Made by a program: the position numbers and the translations under genes. This document shows positions 34,613 to 44,451 of a stretch of DNA of 64,000 nucleotides, one piece after another (the first letter of the stretch is position 1; each line of letters starts with the position of its first letter). The notes beneath the pieces were generated by a model that saw only the letters and a list, made by a program, of their open reading frames with translations, ran no database searches and had not been told where the DNA came from. Location: positions 19,890 through 83,889 of the forward strand of contig JAQBNT010000156.1 of NCBI GenBank assembly GCA_028288445.1. The letters are read 5' to 3'. This DNA comes from Hymenobacter sp. Lineage in GTDB: Bacteria > Bacteroidota > Bacteroidia > Cytophagales > Hymenobacteraceae.

Positions 34613-36400
34613 ATGATAACGATAAAACCATTTTTTCGCCCGGCCCTGGTGGCGCTTGGGCTGGCCGGGTTCACCAGCCTGGTGTCGTGCAAAGACTACC
34701 TGGAAGTGGAACCCACGGCGGTAGATACCTCCACGGCCGTGTTTAGCACCGTGAGCGGGGCCTACAATTCCGTTATCGGAGCTTACGCGCCGATGGCCGG
34801 CGACGCGGCGTACGGCAGCCGCATCAGTACCTACTTCCCCTACGATTCCGAGGATTTCCTTAACTCGCCCACTGGCACCGATGCCGGCGACGGCCGCCGG
34901 GGCATTGCCCGCTATGTATCGACGACCACCAATGCTGACGTTCGCAACGCCTGGAACTCGCTGTACCGGGGCATTGAGCGGGCCAACATTTGCATCAAGT
35001 ACATCCCGAGCATGACGCAGTACGCCGGCGGCACCGACCAGGCCGCTGTGCAGCGCCTCTACGGCGAGGCCCTCACCCTGCGCGCGCAGTACTACTTCGA
35101 GCTGGTGCGCAACTGGGGCGACGTGCCCGCCCCCTACGAGCCCACCGTGACCGGCCAGGACCTGAACATCGTGCGCACCAAGCGCAATGCCATCCTCGAC
35201 CGCATGATTGCCGACCTGGCCCTGGCCACGCCGCTGGTGCCCTGGCGCTCGGCCGCCGGCTCCGATGAGCGCATCAGCAAAGGGGCCGTGAAGGCCCTGC
35301 GCGCCCGCTTGGCCCTGTACCGCGCCAGCTTTTACTACGACCCCGAAAGCAAAAGCATGCTGCAGGCCGCCGACCGCAATACGTACTATGAAATCGTGCG
35401 CACCGAGTGCAACGACATCATGAACAACCGCGCCGAGCACGACCTCAACGCCAGCTTCGAGGAGCCTTTCCGTGCCATCTGCGAGTACCGCCGCGACGTG
35501 AAGCACGAAACCATTTTCGAAATTGCCATGGGCGGCACCACCAGCCCTTCCACCACCGACAGCAAGCTCGGCTATGCCACAGGGCCGCGCGTAACGGCTA
35601 TTTCGGCGGCCTACGGCTCGACTACCCAAGGCTCGATTGTGGCAACGCCCACGTACTTCTACGCCTTCGACTCGACCGATACCCGCCGCGACATTACGCT
35701 GGCCCCGTACAGCATCGACGCCGGCCCCAAGCGCCTGCACACCACGTCGGTCAGTATTTACGACGGCAAATTCCGCCGCGAATGGAGCAGTAATGCTTCG
35801 CTGCGCTCCAGCGGTGCCCAGGGCATGGGCTTCAACTGGCCGCTCATCCGCTTCTCCGATGTGCTGCTGATGTACGCCGAAGCCGATAACGAGCTGGGCA
35901 ACGGCCCGAGCACTAAAGCCATCAGCGCCCTCAACGAAGTGCGGGTGCGCGGCTACGGTGCGGCCACACCGCCGGCCGTTGGCACGGGCTACGCGGCTTT
36001 CCAAACGGCCATCATGCGGGAGCGCCTGCTGGAGTTCGGTGGGGAAGGCATCCGCAAGTATGACCTGATTCGCTGGAACCGCCTGGGTGCTACGTTCCAG
36101 CAAATCAAAACCACCCTCAACACCCAGGTAGCTAACCTGAACGCGGTGCTGCCGCAGTACATCTACTACACCACGCCCACCACCTACGGGCCGCTGCGAA
36201 TACTCAATTCCTACTACAAGCCTTCGGCCACGGTAGCGGCCCCGACCGGTACCACGCGGGTGAACTGGATTAGCTCGGCCATTACTGCCGAGCGCATCAA
36301 CGACATCGCCTCGGGCTTCACCGAAGCGCACCAGCTGCTGCCCATCCCATCCGAGTCCATCAACCTCAACAACAAGCTGACGCAGAACCCCGGCTACTAA
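34613..36400 (+). CDS. RagB/SusD family nutrient-uptake outer membrane lipoprotein
   Basis: Lipoprotein-like LVSCKDYLEVEPT; ALTLRAQYYFELVRNWGDVPAP; RFSDVLLMYAEADNELG; RERLLEFGGEGIRKYDLIRW. Confidence 0.96.
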   Translation: MITIKPFFRPALVALGLAGFTSLVSCKDYLEVEPTAVDTSTAVFSTVSGAYNSVIGAYAPMAGDAAYGSRISTYFPYDSEDFLNSPTGTDAGDGRRGIARYVSTTTNADVRNAWNSLYRGIERANICIKYIPSMTQYAGGTDQAAVQRLYGEALTLRAQYYFELVRNWGDVPAPYEPTVTGQDLNIVRTKRNAILDRMIADLALATPLVPWRSAAGSDERISKGAVKALRARLALYRASFYYDPESKSMLQAADRNTYYEIVRTECNDIMNNRAEHDLNASFEEPFRAICEYRRDVKHETIFEIAMGGTTSPSTTDSKLGYATGPRVTAISAAYGSTTQGSIVATPTYFYAFDSTDTRRDITLAPYSIDAGPKRLHTTSVSIYDGKFRREWSSNASLRSSGAQGMGFNWPLIRFSDVLLMYAEADNELGNGPSTKAISALNEVRVRGYGAATPPAVGTGYAAFQTAIMRERLLEFGGEGIRKYDLIRWNRLGATFQQIKTTLNTQVANLNAVLPQYIYYTTPTTYGPLRILNSYYKPSATVAAPTGTTRVNWISSAITAERINDIASGFTEAHQLLPIPSESINLNNKLTQNPGY

Positions 36401-36465
36401 CCGCCGACCCGCTGCCGACAAGCAAACTGAGTTTTTAATGGGTTTCGGCCCGCACATTCCAACGC

Positions 36466-37581
36466 ATGATGACGCTGCAAATACTGCTCCTGCTGGCAGG
36501 GCTGGGCAAGGTGGGACTTGGAACTACGCCGACCCAACAGGAAGTGGTAGCCACGGGCGGTTCGGAACGTTTCCGGGCCGCCCAGGCTGCGCCGTCGCAA
36601 GCCGTGGGGCAGGATACCACCGCTGAAAAAATGCTGGTGTTTCAGCGGGCCGTGGGCGGCTGGCCCAAAGCCGTGGGCACCAAGAAAGTGGATTACCACT
36701 ATCCGCTCAGCGCCGCCGAACGGGCCAGTACCATCAAGGATAAAAATCGCAACGACGCCACGATTGACAACAACGCCACGAGCCGCGAAATCAGCTACCT
36801 GGCCGAAGCGTATCAGAAAACCAACAACCCGGCCTACCGCGCCGGGGCTGAAGCCGGCATCCGCTTTCTGCTGAAAATGCAGTACGCCAACGGCGGCTTC
36901 CCCCAGTATTACCCCGATTTCAGCAATTACCGCCACCAGATTACCTACAACGACAATGCCATGGTGCGGGTGCTGGAGGTGCTGCGCAAAGTAGCCCGCC
37001 AGCAAGCCCCCTTCACCGGCCTCGATGCCAAGCTGGTGCCCCAGGCCAAAGCGGCCGAGGAGCGTGGTATCAGCTGCATTCTGAAAACGCAGTACGTGCG
37101 CAAAGGCCAGCCCACGGCCTGGTGCGCCCAGTACGACGAGAAAACCCTGCAACCGGCCAAAGCCCGCGCCTTCGAGCTGGCCTCGCTGAGCGGCGACGAG
37201 TCGGTGGAAATTGTTCGGTTTCTAATGGGCATTGAAAACCCCACACCGGAAGTGTGCAAGGCCATCGACAGCGCCGTGGCGTGGTTTGAAAAGGTGAAAA
37301 TGGAAGGCTACGCCGTGCAGGAAGTCACGCTGCCATCTTCCAAAAAAGTGCTTGACCGCATCATTGTGCCCACGCCGGGCGCAGTACTGTGGGCCCGCTT
37401 CTACGAGCTTGATACCGACCGCCCCATCTACGTGGGGCGCGACAGTCAGGTGCATTACCAGCTCACCGAAATTGAAAACGAGCGCCGCGCCGGCTACCTG
37501 TACGCCGGGGTTTGGCCCGAAAAATTATTAAAAAAAGACTATCCGGCCTGGCAGAAGCGGGTGAGTACGGGAGGGCACTAG
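36466..37581 (+). CDS. PelA/PL10-type pectate lyase
   Basis: MLVFQRAVGGWPKAVG, ATIDNNATSREISYLAEAY, QYANGGFPQYYPDFSNYRHQITYNDNAMVRVLEVL, TAWCAQYDEKTLQPAKARAFELASLSGDES. Confidence 0.94.
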   Translation: MMTLQILLLLAGLGKVGLGTTPTQQEVVATGGSERFRAAQAAPSQAVGQDTTAEKMLVFQRAVGGWPKAVGTKKVDYHYPLSAAERASTIKDKNRNDATIDNNATSREISYLAEAYQKTNNPAYRAGAEAGIRFLLKMQYANGGFPQYYPDFSNYRHQITYNDNAMVRVLEVLRKVARQQAPFTGLDAKLVPQAKAAEERGISCILKTQYVRKGQPTAWCAQYDEKTLQPAKARAFELASLSGDESVEIVRFLMGIENPTPEVCKAIDSAVAWFEKVKMEGYAVQEVTLPSSKKVLDRIIVPTPGAVLWARFYELDTDRPIYVGRDSQVHYQLTEIENERRAGYLYAGVWPEKLLKKDYPAWQKRVSTGGH

Positions 37582-37635
37582 CCGCCCCGAATTCTAGCTT
37601 CGTTCAGCAACCAACCCTATTTCCAGCCCATCGAC

Positions 37636-39171
37636 ATGGACACGCTCACCCAACAACTGGCCCTGGCCACTCCTCATACTTCGGCCGCCGTGTCCTGGCC
37701 CACGTCGGCGCTGCTCACGCTGCCCGAAAAAGTGCTGCAATTCGGCACTGGCGTGCTGCTGCGCGGCCTGCCCGATTTCATGATTGACGAGGCCAACCGC
37801 CAAGGCGTGTTCAACGGCCGCATTGTGGTGGTGAAAAGCACCGACGGCGGCGACGCCACGGCTTTTGAGCGTCAGGACAACCTCTACACCGTGTGCGTGC
37901 GCGGTGTGGACGACGGCCACCCGGTGGAGGAAAACGTGGTGTGCGCCAGCATCAGCCGCGTGCTCTCGGCCAAAAGCCAGTGGGCCGACGTGCTGAAATT
38001 CGCCGCCAGCCCCGACCTGCAAGTGGTGATTTCCAATACCACCGAAGTCGGCATTCAGCTGGTGAACGAGGACATACACCTTACGCCGCCCACGTCGTTT
38101 CCGGGCAAGCTGCTGGCCGTCCTCTACGCACGTTTTGAGGCTTTCAAAGGCGATGTGAACCGGGGCTTGGTCATCGTGCCTACCGAATTGATTCCTGACA
38201 ACGGCCGCAAGCTCGAAGCCATTGTGCTGGAGCTGGCCCACCGCAACGACCTCGGCAGCGCCTTCATCGACTGGCTCGAAGCGGCCAACGATTTCTGCAA
38301 TACGCTGGTGGACCGCATCGTGCCCGGCCGCCCCGAGCCCGCTGCCTACGAAGCGCTGCAAGCCGACCTGGGCTACCAGGACGACCTTCTGACCATGGCC
38401 GAAGCCTATTCGCTCTGGGCCATCGAAGGCGGCGAGCGGGTGCGCGAGGTGCTGTCGTTTCACACGGCCGCTACGGGCGTGGTTATCCGGCCCGACATCA
38501 CGCTGTTCCGCGAGTTGAAGCTGCGTTTGCTGAATGGTACGCACACGCTCAGCTATGGCCTAGCCCATCTGGCCGGTTGCACCACGGTGCGCGAGTCGCT
38601 GGAAAACGAAGACCTGGCGCGCTTCATCCACAACCTGATGCTGGCTGATTTGCTGCCAGGCATTCCCTACGCCGTGGATGAGAAAGTGGGCCAGCGCTTC
38701 GGCATGCAGGTCCTCGACCGTTTCCGCAACCCCTACCTGGAGCACCGCTGGCTCGCCATTGCCATGCAGGGCACCGCCAAGATGCAGATGCGCAACGTGC
38801 CCACGTTGCTGCACTACTACCAGACGCACAATGCCGTGCCGCACTACATGGCGCTGGGCTTCGCGGCCTACCTGCTGTTTATGCGCAACACCGCCACCGG
38901 GGCCAGCACCGGCCAGGGCGAAGCCAACGGCCAGCCCTATACCATTCAGGACGACCGCGCCGGCTACTTCGCCGAGCTCTGGACCAAGTTCTCGCCCGAG
39001 GAGCTGACCAAGGCCGCCCTGCGCAATACCGCCCTCTGGGGCCACGACCTCACCCGCCTGCCCGGCTTTGCCGATAAGGTAAGCCATTACCTGACGCAGC
39101 TGTTGGAAGAAGGCGCGCCAGCCACGCTGGCCGCGTTTTTCACTAAGAAAGCCGCGGTTATTAATTCCTGA
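37636..39171 (+). CDS. uxaB: Tagaturonate reductase
   Basis: EKVLQFGTGVLLRGLPDFMIDEANRQGVFNGRIVVVKST; VVISNTTEVGI; LRLLNGTHTLSYGLAHLAG. Confidence 0.93.
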   Translation: MDTLTQQLALATPHTSAAVSWPTSALLTLPEKVLQFGTGVLLRGLPDFMIDEANRQGVFNGRIVVVKSTDGGDATAFERQDNLYTVCVRGVDDGHPVEENVVCASISRVLSAKSQWADVLKFAASPDLQVVISNTTEVGIQLVNEDIHLTPPTSFPGKLLAVLYARFEAFKGDVNRGLVIVPTELIPDNGRKLEAIVLELAHRNDLGSAFIDWLEAANDFCNTLVDRIVPGRPEPAAYEALQADLGYQDDLLTMAEAYSLWAIEGGERVREVLSFHTAATGVVIRPDITLFRELKLRLLNGTHTLSYGLAHLAGCTTVRESLENEDLARFIHNLMLADLLPGIPYAVDEKVGQRFGMQVLDRFRNPYLEHRWLAIAMQGTAKMQMRNVPTLLHYYQTHNAVPHYMALGFAAYLLFMRNTATGASTGQGEANGQPYTIQDDRAGYFAELWTKFSPEELTKAALRNTALWGHDLTRLPGFADKVSHYLTQLLEEGAPATLAAFFTKKAAVINS

Positions 39172-39183
39172 TTGAATATAAAA

Positions 39184-39290
39184 AGAACGTCATGCTGAGT
39201 GAGTGAGCCACAGTGTCTCTGCCCTGATACTATTTCCTTCGCTGCAACGAAGCGGCAGAGATGCTGCGGCCCCGCTTGGCCCGATGATTC
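39184..39290. repeat. Degenerate GTCATGCTGA-type palindromic repeat
   Basis: gaacgtcatgctgagtgagtgagccacagtgtctctgcc ... ggcagagatgctgcggccccgcttggcccgatga. Confidence 0.6.
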
Positions 39291-39310
39291 CCCGATAATT
39301 ACCCATTGAT

Positions 39311-40963
39311 ATGAAACACCAAGTTGCCCGCATTCACCCCGCCGATAACGTGCTGGTCGCCCTCGTCGACCTGCCCATCGGTACCGAAGTGCCTTGGGAA
39401 AATGGCTTTATTACCACCGCCGAAGCCATTCCGGCCAAGCACAAGCTCGCGCCCCTGGGCCTGACGCAGGGCCAACCCGTGACCATGTACGGCGTGCTCG
39501 TGGGCACTGCCCGCGAGGCCATCCGCCCCGGCGGCCGCCTCACCACGGCCAACATGCAGCACGCTACCAACAGCTATGACGAGCACGCCCACCAGCGCGC
39601 CGCCTGGACCGCGCCCGACGTAACCGCCTGGCAGGACCGCACCTTCCAGGGCTACCACCGCGCCGACGGCCGCGTGGGCACCGCCAACTACTGGCTGGTT
39701 ATCCCGCTGGTGTTCTGCGAAAATCGCAACATCCAGGTGTTGCAGGATGCCCTGATTACCGACCTCGGCTACGCCCGCCGCAAAACCTACCAGCCCGAAA
39801 CCCGCAAGCTGGTGGAGCTCATGCAGGCTGGCAAAACGGTGGAGGAAATCCTCAGCGCCGACCTCGAAGCCAGCGCCGATTTGGCCCAGAACAACCGCCC
39901 GTTTCCGAACGTGGACGGCATCCGCTTCCTCTCGCACGAGGGCGGCTGCGGCGGCATCCGCCAGGATGCCCAGACGCTGTGCGGCCTGCTGGCCGGCTAC
40001 ATCACGCACCCCAACGTGGCCGGTGCCACCGTGCTCAGCCTCGGCTGCCAGAACGCGCAGGCCAGCATGTTGCAGGATGAAATCGCCAAGCGCGACCCCA
40101 ACTTCAGCAAACCCCTCTACATCCTCGACCAGCAGAAGCTAGGCACTGAGGAAACCCTCATCAGCACCGCGCTACGCCAGACGTTTGCCGGGTTGATGAT
40201 TGCCAACCAGGCCCGTCGTGAGCCTGCGCCCTTGAAGGCCCTGAACATCGGCTTGGAATGCGGCGGCTCCGACGGCTTCTCCGGCATCTCGGCCAACCCG
40301 GCCCTGGGCCACGTTTCCGATATGCTGGTGGCCTTGGGCGGCTCAGTCATCCTGGCCGAATTCCCGGAGCTGTGCGGCGTGGAGCAGGAACTCGTGGACC
40401 GCAGCGTGAACCAAGAAACCGCCGAGCGTTTCAGCAGCCTGATGAAGGCTTATGGCGACAGCGCCGTGGCCGTGGGCTCGGGCTTCGACATGAATCCCTC
40501 GCCCGGCAACATTCGCGACGGCCTTATTACCGATGCCATGAAATCGGCTGGCGCGGCCCGCAAAGGTGGTTCCTCGCCCGTGGTGGCCGTACTCGATTAT
40601 CCCGAGCTGGTGACGAAGCCGGGCCTAAACCTGCTCTGCACGCCCGGCAACGATGTGGAATCGACCACTGCCGAAGTAGGGTCTGGGGCCAATATCGTCC
40701 TCTTCACTACCGGCCTGGGTACGCCCACCGGCAACCCCATCGCGCCGGTTATTAAGGTGTCCAGCAACACAGCTTTGGCCCGCCGGATGCCCGATATCAT
40801 CGACGTGAACACCGGCACCGTGATTGACGGCGAGGAAACCATCGAGCAGGCCGGTGAACGCATTCTCGACTACGTCATTCGCGTGGCTAGTGGGGAGGAA
40901 GTGGCCGCTGTGCGCCACGACCAAACCGATTTCATTCCGTGGAAACGCGGCGTTTCGCTGTAG
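39311..40963 (+). CDS. uxaA: Altronate dehydratase
   Basis: N-terminal SAF-like region; GYHRADGRVGTANYWLVIPLVFCENRN, HEGGCGG, LGLECGGSDGFSGISANPALG. Confidence 0.95.
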   Translation: MKHQVARIHPADNVLVALVDLPIGTEVPWENGFITTAEAIPAKHKLAPLGLTQGQPVTMYGVLVGTAREAIRPGGRLTTANMQHATNSYDEHAHQRAAWTAPDVTAWQDRTFQGYHRADGRVGTANYWLVIPLVFCENRNIQVLQDALITDLGYARRKTYQPETRKLVELMQAGKTVEEILSADLEASADLAQNNRPFPNVDGIRFLSHEGGCGGIRQDAQTLCGLLAGYITHPNVAGATVLSLGCQNAQASMLQDEIAKRDPNFSKPLYILDQQKLGTEETLISTALRQTFAGLMIANQARREPAPLKALNIGLECGGSDGFSGISANPALGHVSDMLVALGGSVILAEFPELCGVEQELVDRSVNQETAERFSSLMKAYGDSAVAVGSGFDMNPSPGNIRDGLITDAMKSAGAARKGGSSPVVAVLDYPELVTKPGLNLLCTPGNDVESTTAEVGSGANIVLFTTGLGTPTGNPIAPVIKVSSNTALARRMPDIIDVNTGTVIDGEETIEQAGERILDYVIRVASGEEVAAVRHDQTDFIPWKRGVSL

Positions 40964-40978
40964 CCCACCAAAGAATTT

Positions 40979-40995
40979 ACGCAACCGTTTTCGCT
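40979..40995 (-). promoter_or_regulatory. LacI-family operator-like site upstream of uxaC
   Basis: ACGCAACCGTTTTCGCT (rc AGCGAAAACGGTTGCGT); 117 bp before ATG 41112. Confidence 0.4.
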
Positions 40996-41048
40996 AATAA
41001 ATACCCGAATCAGGACGGCCCATGAGGGTTACGCGCCCGCGCCAGGCC

Positions 41049-41056
41049 TACCTTCG
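41049..41056 (+). promoter_or_regulatory. Possible Bacteroidota -7 element upstream of uxaC
   Basis: TACCTTCG, close to TANNTTTG. Confidence 0.35.
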
Positions 41057-41111
41057 ACCCCTGAAATCATTCGAATTTATCAGAACCCTGGTTCTGCCTT
41101 CCTGATTGATT

Positions 41112-42545
41112 ATGAAGCCTTTTCTCAACGACGATTTCCTGCTCCAGACCGCCACGGCCAGCACGCTCTACCACGAGTATGCAAAGCAGATGCCCATCAT
41201 TGATTACCATAACCACCTGCTGCCCGACCAGATAGCTGAGGACAAGCAGTTCGAGAACATCACGCAAATCTGGCTCTACGGTGACCACTACAAGTGGCGC
41301 GCCATGCGGGCCAACGGCGTGCCCGAACGCTACATCACCGGCGACGCTTCGGACTGGGAGAAGTTTGAGAAATGGGCCGAAACCGTGCCCTACACGCTAC
41401 GCAACCCGCTCTACCACTGGACGCACCTGGAATTGCAGCGCTACTTCGGCATCACTGAGCTGCTGAACAAGGACAGCGCCCGCCGCATCTACGACGAGTG
41501 CAGCGCCAAGCTCCAGACCCCCGAATATTCGGTGCAAAGCCTGCTCAAAAAGATGCAGGTCGAAACCCTGTGCACCACCGACGACCCGGCCGATTCGCTG
41601 GAGCACCACCAGGCCATTGCCGCCGCCGGCTTCGGCGTGAACGTGCTGCCCACCTTCCGCGCCGACAAGGCGATGGCCGTGGACGATGCCCGCAGCTACA
41701 ACGCCTACCTCGACAAGCTGGGCGCAGTGGCCGAAGTAGAAATAAACACCTTCGCCGACCTGGAGACGGCCCTGCGCCGCCGCCACGACTTCTTCGCCAG
41801 CGTGGGCTGCCGCCTGTCGGACCACGGCCTGGAGCACATCTACGCCGCCGAATATACGGCTGATGAAGCCAGCACCATCTTCCTGAAAATCCGGGGTGGC
41901 AGCGAGTTGACTCATGCTGAAAACCACCAGTTCAAGGCCGCCGTGTTGGTTTTGCTGGCTGAGATGGACTGGGAAAAAGGCTGGACGCAGCAATACCACA
42001 TCGGCGCGCTGCGCAACAACAACTCGCGGATGCTTCGCGAGCTTGGTCCTGATACCGGCTGGGACTCCATCGGCGACTTCGCACAGGGCCGCGCCCTGTC
42101 CACTTTCCTTGACCGGCTCGACGGCCAGGACAAACTGGCGAAAACCATCATCTACAACCTCAATCCGGCCGACAACGACCTGATTGCGACGATGATTGGC
42201 AACTTCAACGACGGCTCGGTGGCCGGCAAAATGCAGTTCGGCTCCGGCTGGTGGTTCCTCGACCAGAAGGACGGCATGGAGAAGCAGCTCAATGCCCTGA
42301 GCAACATGGGCCTGCTGCCGCGCTTCGTGGGGATGCTCACGGATTCGCGCAGCTTCCTCTCGTACCCGCGCCACGAGTATTTCCGCCGCGTGCTCTGCAA
42401 CCTGCTCGGCAACGACGTGGAAAACGGTGAGCTGCCGGCCGACATGGAATTGCTGGGACGTACCGTGCAAAATATCTGCTACGGCAACGCCAAGGAGTAT
42501 TTCGGCTTTGGCAAGGTGGTGGAAGCCGCTGCCGTAGCTGTGTAG
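41112..42545 (+). CDS. uxaC: Glucuronate isomerase
   Basis: MPIIDYHNHLLPDQIAEDKQFENITQIWLYGDHYKWRAMRANGVPE; WTQQYHIGALRNNNSRMLRELGPDTGWDSIGD; MLTDSRSFLSYPRHEYFRR. Confidence 0.97.
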   Translation: MKPFLNDDFLLQTATASTLYHEYAKQMPIIDYHNHLLPDQIAEDKQFENITQIWLYGDHYKWRAMRANGVPERYITGDASDWEKFEKWAETVPYTLRNPLYHWTHLELQRYFGITELLNKDSARRIYDECSAKLQTPEYSVQSLLKKMQVETLCTTDDPADSLEHHQAIAAAGFGVNVLPTFRADKAMAVDDARSYNAYLDKLGAVAEVEINTFADLETALRRRHDFFASVGCRLSDHGLEHIYAAEYTADEASTIFLKIRGGSELTHAENHQFKAAVLVLLAEMDWEKGWTQQYHIGALRNNNSRMLRELGPDTGWDSIGDFAQGRALSTFLDRLDGQDKLAKTIIYNLNPADNDLIATMIGNFNDGSVAGKMQFGSGWWFLDQKDGMEKQLNALSNMGLLPRFVGMLTDSRSFLSYPRHEYFRRVLCNLLGNDVENGELPADMELLGRTVQNICYGNAKEYFGFGKVVEAAAVAV

Positions 42546-42559
42546 CGGCTGTTTCCGCC

Positions 42560-42661
42560 TGTCATCCTGAGCGGAGCGAAGGACCTTCTCACGTTTGCAT
42601 CGAATAGATTACTGTAAACCGTTCAAGCCTGAGAAGGTCCTTCGCTCCGCTCAGGATGACA
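42560..42661. repeat. Palindromic repeat (GTCATCCTGAGCGGAGCGAAGGACCTTCTC variant)
   Basis: tgtcatcctgagcggagcgaaggaccttctc ... gagaaggtccttcgctccgctcaggatgaca. Confidence 0.9.
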
Positions 42662-42699
42662 ATAGTTTCCAGAATCTCAAGTACCCAACCACCCCTAGA

Positions 42700-43710
42700 A
42701 TGAAGCAAGTTGTCACGTTCGGCGAAATCATGATGCGGCTGTCGCCGCCGCTGAATTACCGGTTCGCGCAAACCCAGCACCTCGAAATCACCTACGGCGG
42801 CGGCGACGCCAACGTGGGCGCTTCGCTGGCCGGGCTGGGCGTGCCCGCCGCCCATGTCACCTGCTTCCCTGCTAATGATTTCGGCCACGCGGCTGCCCAG
42901 CAGTTCCGCGCTCTGGGCGTGAATATGGACGCCACCGTGTACGAAGGCGACCGCCTCGGCCTGTATTTCCTGGAAGTGGGGGCGGGGATGCGCCCCAGCA
43001 AAGTGGTGTACGACCGCGCCAACTCGGCCTTCGCGCACCTCGACCCGGCCAAATTCAACTGGGATGAAATCCTGAAAAATGCCGGCTGGCTGCACTGGAC
43101 GGGCATCACGCCCGCCATTTCGGCCACCACGGCCGAGGCCACGCGCCAGGCCATTGCCACCGCGCGCCGCCTGGGCATTACCGTATCGGCCGACGTGAAC
43201 TACCGCCGCAACCTGTGGCAGTATGGCCAGACGGCCCAGAGCGTAATGGCGGAATTGGTGGCGGGCTGCGATATTGTGGTCTGCTCTGAGAACGATGCGG
43301 AGGACTTGTTCGACATCGTACCTGAGCCCGGTACCGACAACAAGTTCGTATCCGTCGCCCGGCAGGTGATGGCGCGGTTCCCACAAATCAAGCAGGTAGT
43401 AACTACCCGCCGCAAAACCCACAGCGCCTCGCACAACGGCCTGAAAGGCATTTTCTACGACGGCCAGCAGTTCCTCGAAACCGTCACCTACGACATCAAC
43501 CCCATCGTGGACCGCATTGGCGGCGGCGATGCCTTCATGGCCGGCTTCATCTACGGCTCGCTGGCTTATAACAACCCGCAGCAGGCCCTCACCTTCGGCG
43601 TAGCGGCTTCGGCCCTCAAGCACACCATCCACGGCGACGTTAACTTAGTGACCGTGGCCGAGGTGGAAGAAATCATGAAGGGCAACACCAGCGGCCGTTT
43701 GCTGCGCTAA
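42700..43710 (+). CDS. kdgK: 2-dehydro-3-deoxygluconokinase (PfkB family)
   Basis: MKQVVTFGEIMMRLSPPLNYRF, GGGDANVGASLAGLG, DRIGGGDAFMAGFIYG. Confidence 0.94.
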   Translation: MKQVVTFGEIMMRLSPPLNYRFAQTQHLEITYGGGDANVGASLAGLGVPAAHVTCFPANDFGHAAAQQFRALGVNMDATVYEGDRLGLYFLEVGAGMRPSKVVYDRANSAFAHLDPAKFNWDEILKNAGWLHWTGITPAISATTAEATRQAIATARRLGITVSADVNYRRNLWQYGQTAQSVMAELVAGCDIVVCSENDAEDLFDIVPEPGTDNKFVSVARQVMARFPQIKQVVTTRRKTHSASHNGLKGIFYDGQQFLETVTYDINPIVDRIGGGDAFMAGFIYGSLAYNNPQQALTFGVAASALKHTIHGDVNLVTVAEVEEIMKGNTSGRLLR

Positions 43711-43722
43711 ATTCAACCAACC

Positions 43723-44379
43723 ATGCCCCGTCATACCCCTGCCGAAACCCTTGCCACGCTGCTCCGCTACCCGGTGGTGCCGGTGTTTTACCACGCCGAT
43801 GCGGCCTACACGCAGCGCATTTTGCAGGCCTGCTACACGGGCGGCATCCGTGTGTTCGAGTTTGTGAACCGGGGCGATAAAGCCCTTTCTGTGTTCACCG
43901 AGCTCCAGGATTTTGTAGCCCAGCAGTGCCCGGATATGATTCTGGGTATCGGCACGATTTACAAAGCTGCCGATGCCGAGCAGTTTATCGCCGCCGGAGC
44001 CGAGTTTGTGGTGCAGCCCCTGGCTACTGCTGAGGTAGCCGAGGTGTGCCGCGCTCATGATATTCCGTGGCTGCCCGGTGCCATGACGCCCACCGAGATT
44101 TACAACGCCAGCGAGCTGGGCGCGGCCGTGGTGAAGATTTTCCCTGGCAATCTGGTCGGCCCCGACTACGTAAAGGCCCTGCGCGGCCCCATGCCCCACA
44201 CCAAGCTCATGGTGACCGGCGGCGTGGAGCCCACCGAAGCCAGCCTTTCGGCTTGGTTTGGCGCGGGCGTGAATGCCGTGGGCATGGGCTCGCAGCTCTT
44301 CAAAAATGCCGACGATACCGACGCTTTGGCTGCCAGCATTGGCCAGTTGATGCAGGTGGTCGAAACCCTGAAAAAATAG
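43723..44379 (+). CDS. kdgA: 2-dehydro-3-deoxyphosphogluconate aldolase (KDPG aldolase)
   Basis: VVPVFYHADAAYTQRILQACYTGGIRVFEFVNRG, LGIGTI, PWLPGAMTPTEI, VVKIFPGNLVGPDYVKALRGPMPHTKLMVTGGVEPT. Confidence 0.94.
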   Translation: MPRHTPAETLATLLRYPVVPVFYHADAAYTQRILQACYTGGIRVFEFVNRGDKALSVFTELQDFVAQQCPDMILGIGTIYKAADAEQFIAAGAEFVVQPLATAEVAEVCRAHDIPWLPGAMTPTEIYNASELGAAVVKIFPGNLVGPDYVKALRGPMPHTKLMVTGGVEPTEASLSAWFGAGVNAVGMGSQLFKNADDTDALAASIGQLMQVVETLKK

Positions 44380-44451
44380 TGCCCGATGGTGCGCAAGGCG
44401 CGCCATTGGGTTGATTCCGAGTAGTGCCCTGGTTTCAAATTCCCGAACTCG

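Noticed and set aside
33845-36457. 870-aa minus-strand ORF antisense to susC/susD
   Set aside because: Shadow ORF caused by high GC; sense ORFs are unambiguous SusC and SusD
42595-42699. N-terminal extension of KdgK (MHRIDYCKPFKPEKVLRSAQDDNSF...)
   Set aside because: Extension is translation of the palindromic repeat; PfkB homology starts at MKQVVTFGE (ATG 42700)
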